Positions 6,426 to 14,487 of a stretch of DNA of 17,065 bases are shown piece by piece. Position 1 is the first letter of the stretch, and each line of letters opens with the position of its first letter. The stretch covers positions 1 to 17,065 of the forward strand of contig JALOMZ010000017.1 of assembly GCA_025455205.1 (NCBI GenBank), in the 5' to 3' direction. A program made the translations under genes and the position numbers. Source of the DNA: Chitinophagaceae bacterium. GTDB lineage: Bacteria > Bacteroidota > Bacteroidia > Chitinophagales > Chitinophagaceae. Below the pieces are notes generated by a model. The model worked only from the letters and a program-made list of their open reading frames with translations, ran no database searches and was not told the DNA's origin.

Positions 6426-7901
6426 ATGAAAAAACATCTCGCCAAATCCGCAGCAGGCGGTAAAAAGTCAACCACAAAACCCGCCGCTCACAAGGCGCAT
6501 CTTCACAACGGGCAACCAGCCAGCCCATCGCTCTCCAGCTTCACCCGATCGGAGAATTACAAGATGGGCAAGGCCCTGCGGGAAAAATGCCCCCACGAAT
6601 CACATGCCATCTGGAAACCAACTGCCGGCCGCCACAACCCGGTACAGCTGGTGTTGGATGCCAATAAGGGCCGCATGCCCGATCTGCTGCCCATGCGGCA
6701 TGGACGCATGGCCGCATCGCCATTTACCTTTTACCGGGGCGCCGCGCTCAACATGGCCGCCGACCTTTCTACCACCCCTTCATCCGGCATCATCATACAG
6801 TGCTGCGGAGATGCGCACCTGATGAATTTTGGCGGATTTGCTACGCCGGAAAGGCGGATCATTATGTCTATTAACGACCTGGACGAAACCAACCCGGCAC
6901 CCTGGGAGTGGGACCTGAAGCGACTGGCCACCAGCTTTGTCATTGCCAGCCGCAATAACGACCTGGGCGAAACCACGGCCAAAGAGATGGCGGAAGCATG
7001 CGTAAAATCGTACCGCGAACACATGCTCGAATTCAGCCAGATGAAACCCATGGAGCTTTGGTACTATGCTTTTGATGCCGAAAAGCTCATAAAGTCAATT
7101 GATGACCCGAAGATTCGCAAGATCGGCGAAAAGCGGCTCCGTAAGGAACAGGCCAAGGCCAAAACCCTGCCCGAAGAAATGTTTCCCAAGCTCACCTCCA
7201 GCGGAACCTATGGTGTGAGGATACAGGACGAACTGCCTTCCATTTTCCACGTGACCGGGGCCGATCCGGCGCAGATGGAGGAAAACCTGCAGGAAGGCTT
7301 CCGAAATTACAAGGCCACCCTGGCACCGGCCTACCAGGTGCTGCTCAATCACTACCAGCTCCGGGACATTGCCTTCAAAGTGGTGGGTATCGGCAGCGTA
7401 GGCACATTCTGCGGCGTACTGCTTTTGATGGATGCCGATGGCAACCCCTTCTTCCTGCAGGTGAAGGAAGCCCGGGAATCGGTACTGGAGAAATATGCCG
7501 GCAAGAGTGTTTTTGAAAACCACGGCCAGCGCATCGTTAACGGCTACCGGCTGATGCAGCCCTACAGCGATATCTTCCTGGGCTGGACGCACGGCCAATT
7601 AGGCAACCGTGATTTCTTCGTGCGGCAACTGCGCGACATGAAGATCAAATTCTATGTAGAGATCTTCGATAAGAAAATGATGGAACTGTATGCCGACTGG
7701 TGTGGCAAATGCCTGGCACTGAGCCATGCCCGCTCCGGCGAATCGTCCAAACTGGCCGGCTATATGGGCAAGGGCGACAGCTTTGACAAAGCCATTGCAA
7801 GCTTTGGTGTGGCCTATGCCAATCAAAATGAAAAAGATTATATCCAATTCAGGAAAGCGGTAAAGAGCGGCAAGGTGGAGGCCGTATTTGAAGAAGCATA
7901 G
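6426..7901 (+). CDS. DUF2252 family protein
   Basis: This 491-residue protein matches DUF2252, a family of unknown function with a distant protein-kinase/aminoglycoside-phosphotransferase-like core. Family signatures are SPFTFYRG (98-105), GDAHLMNFGGFATPERR (from 128), the acidic motif NDLDET (150-155) and WEWDLKRLATS (from 160). Later come IGSVGTFC and FFLQVKEA, then a C-terminal LALSHARSG segment. The His/Asp motifs could form a catalytic or metal site by analogy with kinase-like folds, but no reaction is established. The first 40 residues are rich in Lys, Ala and His and look disordered. This is not a signal peptide, so the protein is likely cytoplasmic. The ATG at 6426 is the first possible start and lacks a Shine-Dalgarno site. 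The thioesterase gene follows on the same strand after 137 bases. Confidence 0.9.
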   Translation: MKKHLAKSAAGGKKSTTKPAAHKAHLHNGQPASPSLSSFTRSENYKMGKALREKCPHESHAIWKPTAGRHNPVQLVLDANKGRMPDLLPMRHGRMAASPFTFYRGAALNMAADLSTTPSSGIIIQCCGDAHLMNFGGFATPERRIIMSINDLDETNPAPWEWDLKRLATSFVIASRNNDLGETTAKEMAEACVKSYREHMLEFSQMKPMELWYYAFDAEKLIKSIDDPKIRKIGEKRLRKEQAKAKTLPEEMFPKLTSSGTYGVRIQDELPSIFHVTGADPAQMEENLQEGFRNYKATLAPAYQVLLNHYQLRDIAFKVVGIGSVGTFCGVLLLMDADGNPFFLQVKEARESVLEKYAGKSVFENHGQRIVNGYRLMQPYSDIFLGWTHGQLGNRDFFVRQLRDMKIKFYVEIFDKKMMELYADWCGKCLALSHARSGESSKLAGYMGKGDSFDKAIASFGVAYANQNEKDYIQFRKAVKSGKVEAVFEEA

Positions 7902-8038
7902 GGAAGCAGCAGGTAATTGAGGGAACGGCTGCCCCTCATTGGTGCCATGGTTTGGTAAGCGCCTTCCATATCTTTATGGTATGGCCCTGTAAAGCCTTGC
8001 AGCGGAGGTAGCAACAAGCCAGCACCAAAAACCAGCCT

Positions 8039-8401
8039 ATGGATTTTCAAACCCGCAAATGGGTGAAACCCGAAGACCTCAATCCCAACCATACCCTTTT
8101 TGGTGGCCGCCTGTTGCAGTGGATCGATGAAGAATCGGCCCTGTATGCCATGGTGCAGCTGCAGAACCCGCACATCGTTACCAAGTACATTTCGGAGATC
8201 AATTTCATCAGCGCTCCCGTGCAGGGCGATATCATTGAGATTGGCCTGGTGGTAACGACCTTCGGGCGCACCAGCCTCACCATGCGCTGCGAAGTACGCA
8301 ACCTGCAGACGCATCAACCCATTTTAAGCATCGACAAAATTGTGTATGTGAACCTGGGGCCCGATGGGCGTCCGGCGCCGCATGGCAGGAGCCTCGATTG
8401 A
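8039..8401 (+). CDS. Acyl-CoA thioesterase, YciA-like hotdog fold
   Basis: This 120-residue single hotdog domain should hydrolyse acyl-CoA to free acid and CoA. The N-terminal signature NPNHTLFGGRLLQWIDEESALYA (written in part as HTLFGG then WIDEES) corresponds to the YciA/BACH active-site region, with the helix Asp next to the long central helix. The strand region TTFGRTSLTMRCEV and the end SIDKIVYVNL also fit. The length is at the short end of the family because the usual basic tail is brief. The start is the ATG at 8039, preceded by an A-rich leader without a Shine-Dalgarno site. A TATCTTTA at 7969-7976 resembles a -7 box, but without a properly spaced TTTG. It converges with the MmcQ/YjbR gene with only 27 bases between stops. 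Confidence 0.9.
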   Translation: MDFQTRKWVKPEDLNPNHTLFGGRLLQWIDEESALYAMVQLQNPHIVTKYISEINFISAPVQGDIIEIGLVVTTFGRTSLTMRCEVRNLQTHQPILSIDKIVYVNLGPDGRPAPHGRSLD

Positions 8402-8428
8402 CCCGAATGCGGCCATGACCAACCCCAA

Positions 8429-8785
8429 TCATGATGCCGGGGGTAACTGTTCCCGTACCTTCTTAGGCAGTGAAGCCACTACCAGGTCGTAGGAATGGCG
8501 CACCCATTCCAGCAAGAGTTTGTGGGGGATACTGCCATCCATCACCACTGTATTCCAGTGTTTCTTGTTCATGTGATATCCCGGTAATACTGCTGCATAG
8601 CGTTCGCGCAGCTCTATGGCCCGTTCCGGATCACATTTGAGGTTCATGCTTTCAAAATCATCCACATCCGTGAGCAGGAAGATCTTTCCGGCCACCTTGA
8701 ACACGAGGGTGCTTTCGTCGAAGGGAAAGGATTCCGTTACGGCGGGCAGGGAAAGGCAGTAGGTGCGCAATTGCTCCAGGTCCAT
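8429..8785 (-). CDS. MmcQ/YjbR family protein
   Basis: This small 118-residue protein matches MmcQ/YjbR (CyaY-like fold). The N-terminal LEQLRTYCLSLPAVTESFPF is the family opening, followed by VFKVAGKIFLLTDV, and then the C-terminal GYHMNKKHWNTVVMDG and LLEWVRHSYDLVVASLPKK. The family is often called DNA-binding from its fold and the YjbR structure, but its role is not settled. The start is the ATG at 8785; an in-frame TTG six bases upstream is less likely. It lies downstream of lysS but is separated by a strong lysS terminator, so it probably has its own promoter within the short gap. No defect is visible. Confidence 0.88.
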   Translation of the reverse strand: MDLEQLRTYCLSLPAVTESFPFDESTLVFKVAGKIFLLTDVDDFESMNLKCDPERAIELRERYAAVLPGYHMNKKHWNTVVMDGSIPHKLLLEWVRHSYDLVVASLPKKVREQLPPAS

Positions 8786-8821
8786 ACGCAAAGATGAACC
8801 ATGAAGGTAGCAGCTAACGGT

Positions 8822-8867
8822 AAAAAAAGATACCTGCCAGCCACAGCATGCGTGGGATGGCAGGTAT
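8822..8867 (-). terminator. Rho-independent terminator of lysS
   Basis: On the minus strand, ATACCTGCCA pairs perfectly with TGGCAGGTAT (plus-strand arms 8830-8839 and 8858-8867) with an 18-base loop. A run of seven T (plus 8822-8828, A-run) follows almost directly. It starts about 35 bases after the lysS stop. The T-run on only the minus side fixes the direction. Confidence 0.85.
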
Positions 8868-8902
8868 GCAAAAAAGTATGAAATGCCTGTGCAGACGGGT
8901 CG

Positions 8903-10426
8903 TCAGTCTTCAAATTTCTCCGGCCGCATCATGGGGAAGAACAGCACGTCCTGGATGCTGGGCTGGTTGGTCATGAACATGCAGAGGCGGTCAATACCAA
9001 TGCCGATGCCCGAGGTGGGCGGCATGCCGTATTCCAGGGCGCGAAGGAAATCGTAGTCGATATACATGGCTTCATCATCGCCACGTTCCATCAGGCGTAC
9101 CTGGTCTTCAAAACGCTCGCGCTGGTCAATGGGGTCATTCAGCTCGGTGTAGGCATTGGCCAGTTCCTTGCCGTTCACCATCAGCTCAAAACGTTCCACC
9201 AGTCCGGGTTTGCTGCGGTGCTTCTTCGTGAGCGGGCTCATCTCCACCGGGTAGTCGATGATGAAGGTGGGCTGTACGTAGGTATGCTCGCTGGTGGCGC
9301 CAAAGATCTCATCTATCAGCTTGCCCTTGCCCATGCTGGGGGCCACTTCAATATTCAGTTGCTTACATACTTCGCGCAGCTGGGCTTCGTCCATGCCGCT
9401 GATGTCGATGCCCGTGTTTTCTTTGATGGCATCGAAAAGGCTGATACGGCGGAAAGGTGCCTTGTAGTTGATCACCTTATCGCCCAGCGGCACTTCGGTA
9501 GTGCCGTGGAGGGCAATGGCTATGCGCTCGAACAGCTGTTCGGTCACTTCCATCATCCAGAAATAATCCTTGTAGGCGGTATACCATTCCAGCACGGTGA
9601 ATTCGGGGTTATGGGTGCGGTCCATGCCCTCGTTGCGGAAGTTGCGGCTGAACTCATACACCCAGTCGAAGCCACCCACAATGAGGCGCTTGAGGTAGAG
9701 TTCATTGGCGATGCGCATATACATGGGTACATCCAGTGCATTGTGATGCGTGATAAAGGGCCGGGCAGCAGCGCCGCCGGGGATGGCCTGCAGCACAGGG
9801 GTATCCACTTCAATGGCGCCCTTCTCATTGAGAAATTCGCGGATGGTGTTTACCAGTTTGGTACGCTTCAGGAAAACGTCCTTCACATCGGGATTCACCA
9901 CCAGGTCGGCATAGCGCTGACGGTATTTGAATTCGGGATCTGTCACCTCATCGAATACATTGCCTTCCTCATCGCGCTTCACCACCGGCAGGGGCTTGAG
10001 GCTCTTGGCCAGCAGCGTGAGGGACTGGGCATGTATGCTGATCTCGCCGGTTTTTGTTACAAATACAAAGCCGGTAACGCCAATGATATCGCCCAGGTCG
10101 AGGCCCCGTTTCACCAGCAGGTCCCAGCCGCTCTTGTCCTCGTCCGGATACAGGTCATCGCGGCGCACATAGAGCTGTATGATGCCCTTGCTGTCCTGGA
10201 TCTTGATGAAGAACACCTTGCCCTTGTCGTTGATGCTCATGATGCGGCCGGCCACGCACACGTTGGCGTAGTCGTCCTTTTTCTCCTCGCTGTAGCCTTC
10301 GCGGATATCGGTGGAATAGCTGTTCACGGGATAGAGGGCCGCGGGATAGGGCTCGATGCCGGCTGTTTTCAGGGCTTCGAGTTTTTCGCGGCGGATGATC
10401 TCCTGCTCACTCAGGTGGGTACTCAT
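8903..10426 (-). CDS. lysS: Lysyl-tRNA synthetase, class II
   Basis: This 507-residue enzyme charges tRNA-Lys with lysine using ATP. The N-terminal OB-fold anticodon domain (about residues 50-160) contains VAGRIMSIN, KVFFIKIQDSKG and GDIIGVTGFVFVTKTGE. The catalytic domain has motif 1 around the RTKLVNTIREFLNEKG helix, motif 2 as FRNEGMDRTHNPEF, and motif 3 as GIGIGIDRLCMFMTN. The length is normal and no motif is missing. The ATG at 10426 is preceded, 30 bases upstream, by a TACCTTTG box that fits a Bacteroidota -7 element. A strong terminator follows the gene. It appears to be transcribed alone, although the SDR gene upstream is on the same strand with a 95-base gap. Confidence 0.97.
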   Translation of the reverse strand: MSTHLSEQEIIRREKLEALKTAGIEPYPAALYPVNSYSTDIREGYSEEKKDDYANVCVAGRIMSINDKGKVFFIKIQDSKGIIQLYVRRDDLYPDEDKSGWDLLVKRGLDLGDIIGVTGFVFVTKTGEISIHAQSLTLLAKSLKPLPVVKRDEEGNVFDEVTDPEFKYRQRYADLVVNPDVKDVFLKRTKLVNTIREFLNEKGAIEVDTPVLQAIPGGAAARPFITHHNALDVPMYMRIANELYLKRLIVGGFDWVYEFSRNFRNEGMDRTHNPEFTVLEWYTAYKDYFWMMEVTEQLFERIAIALHGTTEVPLGDKVINYKAPFRRISLFDAIKENTGIDISGMDEAQLREVCKQLNIEVAPSMGKGKLIDEIFGATSEHTYVQPTFIIDYPVEMSPLTKKHRSKPGLVERFELMVNGKELANAYTELNDPIDQRERFEDQVRLMERGDDEAMYIDYDFLRALEYGMPPTSGIGIGIDRLCMFMTNQPSIQDVLFFPMMRPEKFED

Positions 10427-10455
10427 AGTGGAAGGTCCTTTGCTGATTTGGCCGG

Positions 10456-10463
10456 CAAAGGTA
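10456..10463 (-). promoter_or_regulatory. Candidate -7 promoter element for lysS
   Basis: The minus strand reads TACCTTTG, an exact match to TAnnTTTG, the -7 element of the Bacteroidota primary sigma factor. It would give a leader of about 20-25 bases before the lysS ATG. No TTTG is found at the expected -33 distance, so this is a half match. Confidence 0.4.
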
Positions 10464-10521
10464 AGGATGTTGCGGCAAGGGCAGGGAAGGCCTGCCGCCG
10501 GTGTTCCTGTTTCCGTAAGCC

Positions 10522-11331
10522 TCAGCGGGTGGCAAGCTGCTTCATGGAATAGGCCGACAGCTTGCGTTGTATAAAAGCAGGTATCAGGCCGGACATGGTC
10601 TTGAGCACCCGGTTGAGCCGTCCGGGGATAATGATCTCCCGTCCCTGCAGGGCCCGGTCAAGCGTATAGCGGGCCACATTGCCCGGTCGCTGTACCATCT
10701 GTTGGGAAAACCAGTTAAGCTGTCGGTGAAGCTGGTAGTTGGAGGTATTGGTAGTCATGGGTCCGGGACAGAGGATGCCCACCTGCACGCCGGCCGGCGC
10801 CAGTTCCAGGCGCAGGGCCTGGCAAAACTGCCGCACAAAGCCCTTGGTGGCAGAATAGCAGGTCTTGCGGGGCAGCACATAGAATCCTCCGAGGCTGCTC
10901 ACGCAGATGATTTGCGAGGGGGCATTTCGCTTCAGGGCAGGCAGCAGGGCCCGGGTAAGGGCCACCATGGCCGTGCAGTTCACCCCAATCATCTTGCGCA
11001 TATAATTCCCATCGGTGTCTTCGAACAGGTCATTTTGGGGAATGCCTGCGTTATTAATGAGCAGGCGCAGCGACAACTGCCTTTGCTCCAGCCTTTCCAA
11101 CACCAGCTGTTCAGCACCCACAGCCAGCAGGTCTGTCTCCAGCACTTCTGCCTGCACGTCAAAATTCTTCGCAATGAAAGCGCCCAGTTCGGGCAGGTGC
11201 AGGCCGGGCAGGTCTACCAGCAGCAGGTGGTAGCCGCGGGCGGCACATTCCAGGGCAAAGCTGGTGCCCAGGCCACCGGAGGCGCCGGTGATCACGGCAC
11301 AGGATCCGGGGATGGGAGATAAATTTTTCAT
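10522..11331 (-). CDS. Short-chain dehydrogenase/reductase (SDR), classical type
   Basis: This 269-residue oxidoreductase should use NAD(P)(H). The cofactor loop is TGASGGLG (near residue 16), followed by LLINNAGIP, the catalytic Ser in CVSSLGGF, and YSATKGF with catalytic Tyr and Lys. LCPGPMTTNT follows. The C-terminal section with FIQRKLSAYSMKQ resembles SDRs that act on lipid or long-chain ketones. The substrate cannot be told from sequence. It is the last gene of a probable CPBP-epimerase-SDR operon. Its ATG is 10 bases beyond the epimerase stop, with an A-rich spacer. No frame or motif problem was seen. Confidence 0.92.
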   Translation of the reverse strand: MKNLSPIPGSCAVITGASGGLGTSFALECAARGYHLLLVDLPGLHLPELGAFIAKNFDVQAEVLETDLLAVGAEQLVLERLEQRQLSLRLLINNAGIPQNDLFEDTDGNYMRKMIGVNCTAMVALTRALLPALKRNAPSQIICVSSLGGFYVLPRKTCYSATKGFVRQFCQALRLELAPAGVQVGILCPGPMTTNTSNYQLHRQLNWFSQQMVQRPGNVARYTLDRALQGREIIIPGRLNRVLKTMSGLIPAFIQRKLSAYSMKQLATR

Positions 11332-11340
11332 AGGAAAGGT

Positions 11341-12318
11341 TTATGCCTGCTGAATACTTTGAATGGTCTGCCTGAGTCCCTCTTCCAGCGGCGTGATGCG
11401 GTAGCCCAGCTCACGGATGGCCTTTTCGCAGCTGAGCAGGCGGTTGGAATACAGTTTCCGCACAATAGCATGGGTGGCAGCCGGCGGCCTGCCGGTAAGG
11501 GCCGACCAGATTTCAGATACCCCGGCCACGGTTTCCATCACCCAGCGCGGTACACCTATGCAGCGGCGGTGCAAGCCGGTGATCTTTTCAAGGGTTTGGT
11601 AGAAGCTCAGGTAATCGTGGTTTTCGCCGCCCAGGATATAGCGGTGTCCGGCGCGCCCCTTTTCCATGGCCAGCAGGTGGCCTTCCAGCAGGTCGTCCAT
11701 GAACACATAGTTGCCGGCATAGCGGCCATCGCCCGGCACGAGGTAGAAGCTCCGACTGAGATATTGCGCCACCAGCTTGTTCACGGGGTTGGTACCGCCA
11801 GCCGAATGCCCGGGGCCATATACGCGGGGCGGGTTCACAATCACGGTATGCAATCCGCGCTGCGCTGCTGCCATCACTTCCTGCTCTGCCAAGTGCTTGG
11901 TGATGGCATAATCCTCATCAAAGGGTTCCAGCTGCGGGTCGTCTTCGGTGATGGGGGTGCGGATGGAGGCGCTGAACACCACGGCAGATGAGGTGAAGAC
12001 CAGTTTCTTAACGCCGGCCTCTTCTGCTGCCCGGATCACCAGCCGGGTTCCTTCCACATTCATCCGGAAAAAAGCGTCCTTTTCGGGATGCCACATCCGC
12101 GCCAACCCTGCCAGGTGAAAAACACCATCGCACCCCTGCATGCCCCGGCACATGGCATCGGCATCAAAAAGATGAGCAGGCCACCATTGCAGCCCAGGCG
12201 CCTCCCAGGGCGGATTTTCGCTGCGGTACATGGCCACCACATCATATTTATGCTGCAGCAGCTTGCCTATGAATTCCTTGCCTATATAGCCGGTACCGCC
12301 TGTTACAAATACTCTCAT
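11341..12318 (-). CDS. NAD-dependent epimerase/dehydratase family protein (extended SDR)
   Basis: This 325-residue protein is a complete extended SDR. The N-terminal Rossmann motif is VTGGTGYIG, then GVFHLAGLARMW, the catalytic FTSSAVVFS, and YAITK with the Tyr-Lys pair. NPPRVYGPG and YVFMDDLLEGHLLAM lie in the substrate half. The pattern is closer to dihydroflavonol-reductase or 3-beta-HSD-like enzymes than to sugar 4-epimerases, but the substrate is unknown. Its ATG overlaps the TGA of the upstream CPBP gene (ATGA), so translation is probably coupled. It lies 9 bases before the SDR ATG, with the three genes on one transcript. Confidence 0.93.
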   Translation of the reverse strand: MRVFVTGGTGYIGKEFIGKLLQHKYDVVAMYRSENPPWEAPGLQWWPAHLFDADAMCRGMQGCDGVFHLAGLARMWHPEKDAFFRMNVEGTRLVIRAAEEAGVKKLVFTSSAVVFSASIRTPITEDDPQLEPFDEDYAITKHLAEQEVMAAAQRGLHTVIVNPPRVYGPGHSAGGTNPVNKLVAQYLSRSFYLVPGDGRYAGNYVFMDDLLEGHLLAMEKGRAGHRYILGGENHDYLSFYQTLEKITGLHRRCIGVPRWVMETVAGVSEIWSALTGRPPAATHAIVRKLYSNRLLSCEKAIRELGYRITPLEEGLRQTIQSIQQA

Positions 12319-13001
12319 AAGGTTGAATTGACAACGGATGAACGATTCTTCTTTGCCAGCAGCGGCAGTTCAAAGCCCAGGGCCAGCCACAGGTGCGACA
12401 CCCAGGCAAACCACAGGTGGCCGGTCCAGAGGGTGACGGCACAGAGCAAGAGCCCAAAGGGTATGGCTGCCAGTATCTGTTGTACGTTTTTGTTTATATG
12501 AACCAGTGCATACAGCGCCGTATTATACAGGATCACCAGGTGCAACGGCTGCGAGGGCAGGGCGGCCTGCAGGAGGTAGCCGCGGAAATAGGACTCATAG
12601 AGGAACAGGTACAATACCCATATGCAGGCGTAGACCAGCAGGACCTGCAGTGACATGCCTGCCAGGGGATAGGCTTCCATGCCCTGCGGCACACGCCGGG
12701 CCAGCACCCGCCGCTGCAGGGCATACAGCACCCCGATGACGCCGGCAACCAGCAACAGATCTGACAGTTGTACAGGAAACTGGGAAGCCCAGCGGAAATC
12801 AACAGAGAATTGCCGGGACGCGTGGCCAGACCAGGCTGCCAGCAGGAATATGCCAATGCCCCCTACACGCGCTGCATGGGCAGCCTCCCAGGGCTTTGCC
12901 CGGCGCCGAAGCCACGCCCATTCCACTATCCAGGCTACCGCCAGGTTCAGGAGGGCAGGGACGGCAGGAAGCAACCAGTAGAATACAAGATCAACCGGCA
13001 T
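12315..13001 (-). CDS. CPBP-type (CAAX-protease-like) intramembrane protein
   Basis: The 228-residue product is largely hydrophobic with about six to eight membrane spans. It has the CPBP (Abi) outline. The first motif, normally EExxxR, reads YESYFRG (Tyr135, Glu136, Arg140), so the first Glu is replaced by Tyr. The second, FxxxH, reads YALVH (His168). A later VSHLWLA (His203) fits the third. CPBP proteases cleave within or near the membrane. With one motif Glu missing, activity is uncertain. The ATG at 13001 is chosen; an in-frame TTG at 13031 would add 10 residues. It overlaps the epimerase start by four bases and heads that operon, behind a promoter candidate at 13092-13123. Confidence 0.75.
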   Translation of the reverse strand: MPVDLVFYWLLPAVPALLNLAVAWIVEWAWLRRRAKPWEAAHAARVGGIGIFLLAAWSGHASRQFSVDFRWASQFPVQLSDLLLVAGVIGVLYALQRRVLARRVPQGMEAYPLAGMSLQVLLVYACIWVLYLFLYESYFRGYLLQAALPSQPLHLVILYNTALYALVHINKNVQQILAAIPFGLLLCAVTLWTGHLWFAWVSHLWLALGFELPLLAKKNRSSVVNSTL

Positions 13002-13091
13002 ATGCAGGAGATCCCGGCGGCCGTCAGCCAAAGGGGCAGATCACACAAATACAAGTCAACGCCATGAGCTGAACAGTCCGTGACCTTCCTT

Positions 13092-13123
13092 TAAATATAC
13101 TTATTCCTGCTGCAAAGAACAAA
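13092..13123 (-). promoter_or_regulatory. Candidate promoter of the CPBP-epimerase-SDR operon
   Basis: On the minus strand, TTTG (plus 13120-13123) is followed after 20 bases by TATATTTA (13092-13099). This matches TTTG-N19/20-TAnnTTTG in all but the last base. Transcription would start near 13085, leaving a leader of about 80 bases to the ATG at 13001. Confidence 0.45.
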
Positions 13124-13165
13124 TGCAGCCGGCAAAAGAATACCTGCATCCCGCGTTAAGCGTTT

Positions 13166-14272
13166 TCAGGGTTTCTCCTGCCGCACCGGCAGCAAAAAGG
13201 TTTCCGGGGTATAGCCATTTACCATGAAGCTGTGGCGGGGACCAACAGACAGGGTGCCGCCATCCTTGGTGTACACGCATACCGCGCCACCGGCACCGCC
13301 AAGATAAGCGCCATAGAAAGGTGGCCGCATCACCTTTACCATGGCAATGTCGGCCGTGGGCACCATGGCCAGGGTTTGGGCATCCACCTGCATTTCATTA
13401 AGGAAGAAAAAGGTTTCGCTGCCCTGCCATTGGGCCGTGTAATTCATCATGCCGGTGCCAGCCGGTTCAATGCGCAGCCCCGGCACACGCCCGCGCAACC
13501 ATTCCAGGATGTTGATCCAGCCCAGGAACTGCTGGCTGCCCAGGCCATCAAACTGATATGCATCCTGCGTTTTGAACAGGGGCCCCACACGGATCTCCTC
13601 AAATTTTTCCAGGGGCGTCTTCTTCTTACCAATCACTTCCACGCTCTGCAGGGTGCCTTCTGCTTCACCGGTAAAAAGGCCCCGGTTGAAGCGGTATTCC
13701 TTTGCCACGGGGCCGGCCTCCACCTGGCCTACGGTAACCATCAGGGTGGTCTCATCTACCGGCACAAAGGCAGAATCCAGCGACACATCAAGTTCCACCT
13801 CGAGGTCATTTTCCCGGTTGGGCCTTATGGGCGCAAAGTATACGCGGGCCCGGTCGGCAAACAATACCTTGCGGATGGCAAACTCCTTCTGCTCATTGAG
13901 GGTGATGGCCTGCGACAGCAGCTCGCGGTCGGGCAGCATCATGGTCAGCTTTACCTGCTTGTCCTTGTAGGCCAGGCTGAAATGCAAAGCATATACATCA
14001 GCGGGCATATGCGCTGGGAGGATGAGATCGCCCAGCGCCTCACCGGCCAGCATGGGATAGCGCAGGCGCCATACGGCCGTGTGGTGCACATCTTCCATCC
14101 AGAGGTTGAGGGTGGCGTTCCTACGGGACAGTTGCCAGGGCTTGTACATAGCTGTGAAGCTGAGCGTGTCGCCGGGCTGAAAACCCGGCTTATTCAGCGT
14201 AACAACCATTGTGTCCTGCGCCAGGGCAGCCGTTCCAAGTAATAGCAGTATTGCAAGAAAATTCCGTTTCAT
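13166..14272 (-). CDS. Secreted protein with TonB-receptor plug-like domain, no barrel
   Basis: The protein is 368 residues from the ATG at 14272, which begins a clear signal peptide (MKRNFLAILLLLGTAALAQ). Longer upstream ATG frames would bury it and are rejected. Residues about 25-190 look like beta-rich, MG2-like extracellular domains (GFQPGDTLSFTAMYKP; LDVSLDSAFVPVDETTL). Residues about 207-336 resemble a TonB-dependent-receptor plug: SVEVIGKKK, NILEWLRGRVPGLRI, FLNEMQVDAQTLAMVP, VMRPPFYGAYLGGAGGA and VYTKDG. There is no room for a 22-strand barrel. The protein is therefore not a transporter in itself. Similar barrel-less plug proteins occur in Bacteroidota, with unknown roles. It is divergent from the LpxH-like gene. 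Confidence 0.78.
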   Translation of the reverse strand: MKRNFLAILLLLGTAALAQDTMVVTLNKPGFQPGDTLSFTAMYKPWQLSRRNATLNLWMEDVHHTAVWRLRYPMLAGEALGDLILPAHMPADVYALHFSLAYKDKQVKLTMMLPDRELLSQAITLNEQKEFAIRKVLFADRARVYFAPIRPNRENDLEVELDVSLDSAFVPVDETTLMVTVGQVEAGPVAKEYRFNRGLFTGEAEGTLQSVEVIGKKKTPLEKFEEIRVGPLFKTQDAYQFDGLGSQQFLGWINILEWLRGRVPGLRIEPAGTGMMNYTAQWQGSETFFFLNEMQVDAQTLAMVPTADIAMVKVMRPPFYGAYLGGAGGAVCVYTKDGGTLSVGPRHSFMVNGYTPETFLLPVRQEKP

Positions 14273-14428
14273 GGTGTGGGCATCTATCTTCTGAAAACAA
14301 ATTAAAGGAAAGCAGAACAGCCCCATGCAGCAGCTGTATAAAGTTTTGTTAGGGATGTATTGGGTATTTGAAAATCGCTCCTCATGCTTGCCGCCCTTCA
14401 TTATTCCTTAACCACCGCTTGACCTTTT

Positions 14429-14451
14429 CGTAATGCAGGCCTAACATTACG
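14429..14451. promoter_or_regulatory. Dyad in the divergent gap before the LpxH-like gene
   Basis: CGTAATG and CATTACG form a perfect 7-bp inverted repeat with a 9-base centre. It sits about 37 bases before the LpxH-like ATG and 157 bases from the start of the divergent plug-like gene. It could be an operator. No T-run follows, so it is not a terminator. Confidence 0.3.
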
Positions 14452-14487
14452 GTAACGCCGGCGGGGGAATTTTGAGAAACACCCCAC

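Noticed and set aside
9218..10552. 444-residue plus-strand frame
   Set aside because: Antisense of lysS; the composition (His, Ala, Val, Gly-rich) is typical of a GC-rich shadow frame.
10567..11991. Plus-strand frames of 251 and 210 residues opposite the SDR and epimerase genes
   Set aside because: Shadows of two complete enzymes; no start context or domains.
13232..14242. 336-residue plus-strand frame
   Set aside because: Antisense of the secreted plug-like protein, which has a signal peptide and family motifs.
14420..14448. TTGACC-N17-TAACAT before the LpxH-like gene as an E. coli-type promoter
   Set aside because: Bacteroidota primary sigma factors use TTTG / TAnnTTTG, so a sigma70-like match here has little weight.
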